Origin: an uncultured Oscillospiraceae bacterium
GTDB taxonomy: Bacteria > Bacillota > Clostridia > Oscillospirales > Oscillospiraceae
Direction of reading: 5' to 3'
Assembly: GCA_905234005.1 (NCBI GenBank)
Contig: CAJOFW010000191.1
Location: 1-8,490 of the forward strand
DNA: 8,490 bases
Below, piece after piece: positions 1 to 5,138 of this stretch (within the stretch, counting starts at the first letter, position 1; each line of letters starts with the position of its first letter). Both the position numbers and the translations under genes were made by a program. The notes below the pieces were generated by a model that was given only the letters and a program-made list of their open reading frames with translations, made no database searches and was not told the DNA's origin.

Positions 1-4
1 AGAA

Positions 5-11
5 GGGGGAG
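5..11 (+). promoter_or_regulatory. Ribosome binding site of the APC permease
   Basis: A purine-rich GGGGGAG lies 7 nt before the ATG at position 19. It is a good Shine-Dalgarno match and supports that start. The promoter of the gene is outside the window. Confidence 0.75.
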
Positions 12-18
12 TTCATCC

Positions 19-1500
19 ATGGTTGAATCCGAAAACAAGCTGATTCGCGCCCTCGGCCTCAAGGAGGCCGTGTCCATGACGATCGGCACCGTCGTGGGCG
101 TGGGGCTTTTCACCTGCGGCTCCACACAGATCGGACTGGTCGGCTCGTGGATCATCGTATTCACGTTCGTGTCCCTGCTCATCTCGATCTGGCCGTGCCT
201 GATCTACGGCGAGATGTCCGCCGCCCTGCCCTGCGCCGGCGGCACCTATAACTACGCCAAGCGCGGCCTGAACCGCATCTGGGCGAACATGGCCGGGTGG
301 CACTACATCATCGCCGTCGTCGCGATCGGCGCGGGCGAGACGCTGGCGTTCGCGAATTATTTCAAGATCCTGTTTGAACAGCTCGGCGTGGACATCATGT
401 GGCTCGACTCACGCATCATCGCCTGCATCCTCGTCGCGATCTTCCTCGTGCTCAATTTCCGGGGCATCGAGCAGTCGGGCCGGGCGCAGACGGGCTTTAT
501 CTTCTTCTTCTGGGCCTGCGCCGTGAGCTGGTTCCTGTACATGATCCCGAAGGTACACGTCGAATACTTCGGCGGCATCGCGATGGACAGCCTGCCGCCG
601 TTCCGGGAGCTGATGTACATCTTCGGCCTCGTGTGGTGGTGCTACACGGGCTTTGAGACGTGCGTGTCCATGGGCGCGGAGACGAAATACCCGCAGTACA
701 CGCTGCCCCGTGCGCTGAAGGTATCGGTATTTCTCGTCTTCTCGCTGACGGCGCTGTTTCAGTGGTTCCTCGTCGGCCTCGTGCCCCACGCGTTCTACGA
801 CGTGATCGCGACGGCGGACGCCCCGTACGCCGAGGGTCTGAAGGCCGCCGGTCTCGCCGGGTTCCCGGTCATCCTGCTGTGCATCGGCATCGCCTTCGGC
901 GGCGACCTCTCGACGATCAACCCCGGCATCGCGGCCCCGGCCCGGTACATCTACACGATGGCGGAGGACGGCGCCCTCCCGGCGTTTCTCGGCAGAATCC
1001 ACCCGAAATTCCATACGCCCCACATCGCGGTCATCGCGGTCGGCGTCATCAACTTCATCCTGATCGCCACCGGCTCGATCGAATACATCGCGTCCGTGTC
1101 GCTGATCTCCCTTGCCGTGTGCTACATGATCGGCTGCGCGTCGTATCTCGGTCTGCGGAAGAAATACCCCGATATGCGCCGCCCGTACAAGGCCCCGCAC
1201 GGCGTGCTCGGGAGCTGGGTCACGTTCATCACGTACACGTTCATGCTGATCTTCGCGGACGTGTCGGCGCTCATCACCGCCGGCGTCATATCGGTTCTGT
1301 GCTTCGTCTACTGGTTCGTGTTCACGCGCAAAAAGGGCAGAGCGCTTCTGAGCATCGAGGAGGAGATCGGCGTCATCGAGGAGCCGGACGAGGAGACGAA
1401 ACGCAAGCTCGATAAGGACTACAAGATCTGGAAAACCGGCACGATCATCGTCACCGTCATCGCCCTCGGCATCTACATCATCCCGATGCTGCTGCGATAG
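19..1500 (+). CDS. APC superfamily amino-acid permease
   Basis: A 493-residue polytopic membrane protein, predicted to move amino acids or related organic cations across the cytoplasmic membrane by ion-coupled transport or exchange. About twelve hydrophobic segments are visible, plus a last one near residues 473-491 that follows a charged stretch (about 437-472, rich in E, K, R and D). The first helix carries the glycine-rich unwound substrate motif GTVVGVGLF (23-31). Next comes GEMSAALPCAGGTYNYAKRGL-like sequence (about 64-84), typical of the helix 2-3 region. The loop IYTMAEDGALPAFL (311-324), followed by HPKFHTP, matches the conserved post-helix-8 motif of this superfamily. Length and topology fit an intact transporter. 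The ATG at 19 is preceded by a strong ribosome binding site, and the stop is TAG. The gene ends at a strong terminator and faces the minus-strand block, so it is transcribed separately. The substrate cannot be told from sequence alone. Confidence 0.9.
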   Translation: MVESENKLIRALGLKEAVSMTIGTVVGVGLFTCGSTQIGLVGSWIIVFTFVSLLISIWPCLIYGEMSAALPCAGGTYNYAKRGLNRIWANMAGWHYIIAVVAIGAGETLAFANYFKILFEQLGVDIMWLDSRIIACILVAIFLVLNFRGIEQSGRAQTGFIFFFWACAVSWFLYMIPKVHVEYFGGIAMDSLPPFRELMYIFGLVWWCYTGFETCVSMGAETKYPQYTLPRALKVSVFLVFSLTALFQWFLVGLVPHAFYDVIATADAPYAEGLKAAGLAGFPVILLCIGIAFGGDLSTINPGIAAPARYIYTMAEDGALPAFLGRIHPKFHTPHIAVIAVGVINFILIATGSIEYIASVSLISLAVCYMIGCASYLGLRKKYPDMRRPYKAPHGVLGSWVTFITYTFMLIFADVSALITAGVISVLCFVYWFVFTRKKGRALLSIEEEIGVIEEPDEETKRKLDKDYKIWKTGTIIVTVIALGIYIIPMLLR

Positions 1501-1545
1501 AACGATTTCCCGTTCGACAGGAATCATCCCGCAAAAACAGTATAC

Positions 1546-1604
1546 GAATCCGGCGTCCCGCCGCGAGATATCTTCGCGATGGGACGCCGGATTTTCGGTT
1601 TTTT
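1546..1604 (+). terminator. Intrinsic terminator of the permease gene, between convergent genes
   Basis: A perfect 12-bp stem (1548-1559 with 1581-1592; arms ATCCGGCGTCCC and GGGACGCCGGAT) is extended by about two weaker pairs. Inside its loop is a second small stem, CGCGA/TCGCG (1562-1566 with 1574-1578). A T-rich tract TTTTCGGTTTTTT follows on the plus strand. On the minus strand the same stem is followed, about 8 nt later, by only a T5 run, so termination of the opposing gene there is plausible but weaker. The plus-strand T tract runs into the stop codon of the convergent TtcA-like gene. Confidence 0.88.
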
Positions 1605-2481
1605 ACGGCTGCGCCGCCGATTCCTGTGCCGCCGATTCCTGCGCCGCCGACGGCCGCGCGTTGAAGCGCTCCAAAAACGAGTGCGTCTCACCGTCGGATT
1701 TGTAGCCGGGGAACGTGTCGAGGGATACGGCGTGCAGGCTGTGGAATATGCTCTTTTCGATGTTCGGGTTCGTCTCACGCAGGGTACGGATGAGGTTCTT
1801 GATCTCCCGGCGCTTGCCGTCGCCGTCGTCGCACCGCTCGGTGAAGCGGCAGGCGCAGCGGATGAAGGAGAGGCCGTTGTACCGTCCCCAGGCGATGATA
1901 TCCTCCTCGTGTACGCAGTACAGCGGGCGTATCAGCTCCATGCCGGGGAAATTCGTGCTGTGCAGCTTCGGGATCATCGCCTGGAGCTGCCCGCCGTAGA
2001 ACATGCCCATAACCGTCGTCTCGATCACGTCGCTGAAGTGGTGGCCGAGGGCGATCTTGTTGCAGCCAAGCTCGCGGGCGTAGCTGTACAGGTGGCCGCG
2101 CCGCATACGGGCGCACAGATAGCACGGCGAACCGCCGGCGCTGTTCGTGACCTCGAAGATCGACGACTCGCGGATCGTGAGCGGGATATCGAGAAGACGC
2201 GCGTTTTCCTCGATCCGGCGGCGGTTCTCCGCGTTGTAGCCGGGGTCCATCGCGAGGAAGGTGAGCGAAAACGGCACGTCGGAGTGGCGCTGCAGCATCC
2301 GAAGCAGCACCGCAAGCAGCATCGAATCCTTGCCGCCCGATATGCACACGGCGATGCGGTCGTTCTCCCCGATCAGCTCATACCGCTTCACGGCGGTGAT
2401 GAACGGGCCCCATATGCTCCTGCGGTATTTCTTCGATATGCTCCGCTCGACCGCCTCCCACGGCGCAAGCTCCCTGCTCAT
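1603..2481 (-). CDS. TtcA-family tRNA 2-thiocytidine biosynthesis protein (PP-loop ATPase)
   Basis: A 292-residue cytoplasmic enzyme of the PP-loop ATP-pyrophosphatase family. TtcA proteins adenylate cytidine 32 of certain tRNAs and transfer sulfur to form 2-thiocytidine, using an iron-sulfur cluster. Visible here are the PP-loop SGGKDS (48-53), a CxxC pair in PCYLCARMRRG (C120, C123), the GHHFSDVIET segment (146-155) and a third cysteine site CAC (C209, C211). These match the cysteine layout used by TtcA for cluster binding. The C-terminal tail (about 270-292) is not part of the fold and carries a repeated SAAQE motif. The ATG at 2481 lies 4 bp after the ebfC stop, and no strong ribosome binding site is visible, so translational coupling to ebfC is likely. 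The family assignment is firm. Whether the substrate is tRNA C32 or another PP-loop target is inferred. Confidence 0.88.
   Translation of the reverse strand: MSRELAPWEAVERSISKKYRRSIWGPFITAVKRYELIGENDRIAVCISGGKDSMLLAVLLRMLQRHSDVPFSLTFLAMDPGYNAENRRRIEENARLLDIPLTIRESSIFEVTNSAGGSPCYLCARMRRGHLYSYARELGCNKIALGHHFSDVIETTVMGMFYGGQLQAMIPKLHSTNFPGMELIRPLYCVHEEDIIAWGRYNGLSFIRCACRFTERCDDGDGKRREIKNLIRTLRETNPNIEKSIFHSLHAVSLDTFPGYKSDGETHSFLERFNARPSAAQESAAQESAAQP
1613..1650 (-). repeat. Short in-frame tandem repeat coding for SAAQE units
   Basis: A 15-nt unit, gccgccgattcctgY on the plus strand, occurs twice in tandem (1613-1627 and 1628-1642). A partial third copy, gccgccga, follows at 1643-1650. In the TtcA-like gene it encodes the low-complexity tail (AAQES)n at the C-terminus. 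The unit length is a multiple of three, so copy-number change keeps the frame. Confidence 0.8.
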
Positions 2482-2485
2482 CCGG

Positions 2486-2836
2486 TCAGAGCAGCCCGCC
2501 GAGACCGCCCAGACTGCCGGTGATGCGGCTCATGGACTGGCTGGACGCCTCCTCCGCCTTGCGCAGGGCCTCGTTCACGGCCGCGACGATCATGTCCTGC
2601 AGCATCTCCACGTCGTCGGGGTCGACGGCCTCGGGGTCGATGACGAGCCCGGTCAGCTCACGCTTGCCGCTGACCGTCGCCTTCACGACGCCGCCGCCGG
2701 AGGACGCGGTATACTCCTGCGTCTCCAGCTCCTCCTGCATCTTGAGAAGATCCTGCTGCATCTTCTGCGCCTGCTTCATCATCGCGGCCTGGTTCATGCC
2801 GCCGTAGCCGCCGCCGCGAAACTGGTTTCTGCCCAT
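2486..2836 (-). CDS. ebfC: YbaB/EbfC family nucleoid-associated DNA-binding protein
   Basis: A 116-residue protein of the YbaB/EbfC family, small dimeric proteins that bind DNA and associate with the nucleoid. It shows a Gly-rich N-terminus (GGGYGGMNQ, 8-16) and a long amphipathic helix with QAQKMQQDLLKMQEEL (22-37). The conserved core GGGVVKATVSGKRELTGLVIDP (48-69) follows, then the C-terminal helix DDVEMLQDMIVAAVNEALRKAEE (74-96) and a Gly/Leu-rich end. All family landmarks are present at the usual length. The ATG at 2836 has AGGAGA about 9 nt upstream, which favours it over the internal Met at residue 14. The gene follows dnaX as in Bacillus and Clostridia and is probably co-transcribed with it. 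Confidence 0.93.
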   Translation of the reverse strand: MGRNQFRGGGYGGMNQAAMMKQAQKMQQDLLKMQEELETQEYTASSGGGVVKATVSGKRELTGLVIDPEAVDPDDVEMLQDMIVAAVNEALRKAEEASSQSMSRITGSLGGLGGLL

Positions 2837-2922
2837 AGCTGTAAGTCTCCTGTCCGTAGTAATGGTTTTGATTGTATGTCCGGTTGTTGTAATTCGGTTG
2901 TTCGACGCCTGCTCTGCGACGC
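2837..2922 (-). other. dnaX-ebfC intergenic spacer with a Tyr/Asn-rich open frame
   Basis: This 86-bp gap between the dnaX stop and the ebfC start holds the ebfC ribosome binding site (AGGAGA, near 2845-2850). It is richer in A and T than the flanking genes. On the minus strand one frame reads NYNNRTYNQNHYYGQETY, an unusually protein-like composition. It has no ATG; the only candidate start is a TTG overlapping the dnaX stop, with no ribosome binding site. It is not called as a gene. Confidence 0.5.
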
Positions 2923-4755
2923 CTATTCAAAGATCACGTTGTCAAACCGCCGCAGGGCCTCGAGCTTTTCCATATCCGGCGTCGGCGTCTCGGCCTTCAC
3001 CGGCATTTCCTCGTCCGTGAATACGACGCGGGCGTCCTCGCCCGTGATGGCGCACAGCTCCCGCCGGAACAGGCCCTGCATCTCCGGCGTATCGAGCATG
3101 AGCTTCGCGATCGGCGTGGCGAGGTAGACCGTCATAACGCCGTCGGCGTACACGCCGTTCGACTGGGTCGCGGTGGTGATCATCGAGTACGTGCCGAGAT
3201 CCATCTGGCCGTGCAGCCGCTTCACAAGCGTGGGCCACACGTCCTCCCCGCCCTCCGTCTGCGCCGGCTTCGGCGCGGGTACGGGTGCGGGTTTCGGTTC
3301 GATATCGGGTTCCGGCTCAGGTTCGGGCTCCGGCTCGGGCTCCGGCTCCGGCTCGGGTTCGTATTCGGGGTCGATATCGTATTCGGGATCCGGCTCCGGC
3401 TCGAATGTGTGCTCCGGCGGCGGAGGAGGCATGTAATCGTCGTCCGGCGGCGGGGCGTCGTCGTCCGTGTACCACGGGACGTCGTCCGGCGACTCCGGCG
3501 CGGACGCCGGTTCGGGTCTGGACGCGGGTATAGTCTCCGGTTTTGGTTCTGGTTCGGGTTCTGGTTCGGATTTGGACGCGGCGCCCGGTTTCCTCTCCGG
3601 TTTCGGTTCGGGTTCCGGTCGGGGTTTGGGTGCGGCGTACTCAAGGCGGGATACGCGGCTTTTCAGCGCCGAGAGGGAGTCGCCCGGCTCGGGCACGCAG
3701 AGGCTCACAAGGCACATCTCCGCCGCCCGGCGGGGGTTCTCGCCCGAGAGGTCGGCGGCGCGGATCGCGGCCATGCCGTCCATGATATCGGAGCCGGACA
3801 TTCTCGCCGCGAACCGGCGCAGGACAGCCTCCTCGTGTACGCCCGACAGCAGCGCCGCGCAGCTTCCCGGCGCCACGAGCATGAGCAGCACATCCCGCAT
3901 GAGATCGCCCAGCTCGTCGAGGATGCCGGCGGGATCCTTGCCGTCCTTCCACATCCGGTCGAACAGCGTCAGCGCCCGCTCGGGCGCTCGGTCGCACACG
4001 GCCTCCAGAAGCTCCGCGATGCGGCGGCTGCCAGCTAGCCCGAGGGCGCCGTGTACGGCGTTTACGTCGACGTGCTCGCTGCCCGAGCACTGGTCGAGCA
4101 GGGACAGGGCGTCGCGCAGGCCGCCGTCGGCAAACCGTGCCAGCAGCGCCGCGGCGTCCGGCGTGAGGTTTATCCCCTCCTCCCCGGCGACGTACAGAAG
4201 CCGCCCGGCGATGGCGTCCGGCTCTATGCGCTTGAAGCTGTGGCGCTGGCAGCGGGATACGATCGTGGGCAGCACCTTGTGCAGCTCCGTCGTGCAGAGG
4301 ATGAACATGAGGTGCTCCGGCGGCTCCTCGAGGATCTTGAGCAGGGCGTTGAACGCCGCCGTCGAGAGCATATGCACCTCGTCGATGATGTACACGCGTT
4401 TTTTCGCGGCGGCGGGCGAGTAGATCGCCTCGTCCTGCAGCGCCCGCACGTCGTCCACACGGTTGTTGGACGCGGCGTCCAGCTCCACGACGTCGAGGAT
4501 GCCGCCGGTCTCGATGCCCCGGCAGACGGCGCACTCGTTGCAGGGGTTGCCGTCACGGGGGTTCTCGCAGTTGACGGCCCGGGCCAGGATGCGGGCGCAG
4601 GTCGTCTTGCCGGTGCCGCGTGTGCCGATGAAAAGATAGGCGTGGGAGAGCCGGCCGGTCGTCACCTGCCGCTTGAGCGTATCCGTGATGTGCTCCTGCC
4701 CGACCACGTCGTCAAACGTGCGCGGCCGCCATTTCCGATACAGCGCCTGATACAT
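2923..4755 (-). CDS. dnaX: DNA polymerase III subunit gamma/tau (clamp loader)
   Basis: A 610-residue AAA+ subunit of the replicative clamp loader, which opens and loads the beta sliding clamp and ties the polymerase to the replisome. Visible are the family N-terminus MYQALYRKWRP, Walker A GTRGTGKT (44-51) and four zinc-ligand cysteines C63, C72, C75 and C78. Walker B IIDEVHML (123-130), the sensor-1 stretch LCTTE (153-157), the SRC motif (167-169) and sensor-2 GGLRDALSLLDQ (211-222) follow. After the collar domain comes a Pro/Glu-rich linker (about 375-500), then a C-terminal tau-like domain (about 505-580). The start was set at 4755 because the family motif begins there, with GAGGG just upstream. 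The frame stays open to 4848, but that extension lies inside the SRP RNA gene. The order SRP RNA-dnaX-ebfC is the Firmicutes arrangement. No E. coli-type A AAA AAG frameshift site was seen near the gamma/tau boundary. Confidence 0.96.
   Translation of the reverse strand: MYQALYRKWRPRTFDDVVGQEHITDTLKRQVTTGRLSHAYLFIGTRGTGKTTCARILARAVNCENPRDGNPCNECAVCRGIETGGILDVVELDAASNNRVDDVRALQDEAIYSPAAAKKRVYIIDEVHMLSTAAFNALLKILEEPPEHLMFILCTTELHKVLPTIVSRCQRHSFKRIEPDAIAGRLLYVAGEEGINLTPDAAALLARFADGGLRDALSLLDQCSGSEHVDVNAVHGALGLAGSRRIAELLEAVCDRAPERALTLFDRMWKDGKDPAGILDELGDLMRDVLLMLVAPGSCAALLSGVHEEAVLRRFAARMSGSDIMDGMAAIRAADLSGENPRRAAEMCLVSLCVPEPGDSLSALKSRVSRLEYAAPKPRPEPEPKPERKPGAASKSEPEPEPEPKPETIPASRPEPASAPESPDDVPWYTDDDAPPPDDDYMPPPPPEHTFEPEPDPEYDIDPEYEPEPEPEPEPEPEPEPEPDIEPKPAPVPAPKPAQTEGGEDVWPTLVKRLHGQMDLGTYSMITTATQSNGVYADGVMTVYLATPIAKLMLDTPEMQGLFRRELCAITGEDARVVFTDEEMPVKAETPTPDMEKLEALRRFDNVIFE
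3256..3633 (-). repeat. Pro/Glu low-complexity tract of tau, including (EP)9
   Basis: This segment codes for dnaX residues of about 375-500, dominated by P, E, D and K. Its core, 3307-3360, encodes nine consecutive Glu-Pro pairs, followed by DIEPKP. Synonymous codons vary (GAG/GAA with CCG/CCC/CCT), so the tract is repetitive at the hexamer level but not a perfect nucleotide repeat. Similar EPEP and KPEP blocks recur at about 378-407. The segment is likely an extended, disordered, negatively charged linker. Confidence 0.85.
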
Positions 4756-4800
4756 GCTTCCCTCGTTCGCCGCGGGCATCGCCCTGCGAGATTGAAATTG

Positions 4801-4823
4801 GATATAAAAATATAGAGCCGTAC
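4801..4823 (-). terminator. Possible weak terminator at the SRP RNA 3' end
   Basis: On the minus strand the closing helix of the SRP RNA (GUACGGCUCUAU arm) is followed by a U5 run at 4810-4806. This may release part of the transcripts. dnaX begins only 50 nt further on with no promoter I can recognise, so some readthrough into dnaX is expected. Confidence 0.35.
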
Positions 4824-5080
4824 ACCTGCCTTTGAATACCCGATACATCCGTTACCACCGCAGTTGGCTCAGACCCGGCGACCTTGCGGCACACAGGGTT
4901 GTCCGCTTAATGCTGCTCGGTTCCCCGCCTGACATGGTTCACGGGACCCCATTGCGCAAGACCGAATCGTCAACGCTACTTACGGCGGTCAGACAACACA
5001 TCGGAATATCCGGGGGCAGGAGTTCGTCCCCGCTATAGCGGATTGCGGGTACAGGGCACCGCTGGCTCCCCGACTAGTAC
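4811..5080 (-). ncRNA. ffs: Signal recognition particle RNA, large bacterial type
   Basis: This is the RNA core of the signal recognition particle, which binds Ffh and targets membrane and secreted proteins co-translationally. Read on the minus strand, the domain IV hairpin is unmistakable: GAACCATGTCAGG (4940-4928), a GGAA tetraloop (4924-4921) and AGCAGCATTAAG (4917-4906). The 5' part, about 5073-5010, has the Alu-domain layout of Gram-positive SRP RNAs (GGTGCCCTGTACCCGC and CCGCTATAGCGGG). The ends pair with each other: GTAC at 5080-5077 with GTAC at 4823-4820, continuing outward with GU pairs. Length is about 265-270 nt, as expected for Clostridia. The location directly before dnaX matches the Bacillus scr-dnaX order. 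The exact 5' and 3' ends are uncertain by several nucleotides. Confidence 0.93.
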
Positions 5081-5083
5081 AGC

Positions 5084-5112
5084 TTTATACGACAGTTTTT
5101 CAAAATTATCAA
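5084..5112 (-). promoter_or_regulatory. Sigma-A-type promoter of the SRP RNA
   Basis: On the minus strand TTGATA (5112-5107) and TATAAA (5089-5084) are separated by exactly 17 bp. The transcription start would fall near 5078, the 5' end of the SRP RNA. The -35 box is only about 27 nt past the pcrA stop. This near-consensus promoter fits an abundant housekeeping RNA and probably also feeds dnaX and the genes after it. Confidence 0.8.
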
Positions 5113-5138
5113 GTGCGATTTCTCATCCGGCCGGAAAT

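Noticed and set aside
409..1527. Long minus-strand open frame opposite the permease
   Set aside because: It is very rich in Arg, Asp and His with no domain, as expected for the antisense of a GC-rich gene; the permease frame is clearly real.
1579..2523. Long plus-strand open frame opposite the TtcA-like gene
   Set aside because: It has no recognisable motifs and an Arg/Ala/Val-rich antisense-like composition; the minus strand holds the PP-loop and cysteine motifs.
3173..3436. Plus-strand frame with a long Gly-Ser repeat
   Set aside because: It is the exact complement of the Glu-Pro repeat in dnaX; the dnaX frame carries all clamp-loader motifs, so this is a shadow.
4396..4410. Run of six A on the dnaX coding strand as a possible frameshift site producing gamma
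   Set aside because: It lies at residues 117-120 inside the ATPase core, far before the gamma/tau boundary, with no E. coli-type slippery heptamer or supporting structure identified.
4832..5038. Small plus-strand open frame of 68 codons
   Set aside because: It lies across the antisense of the SRP RNA and has no recognisable protein features or ribosome binding site.
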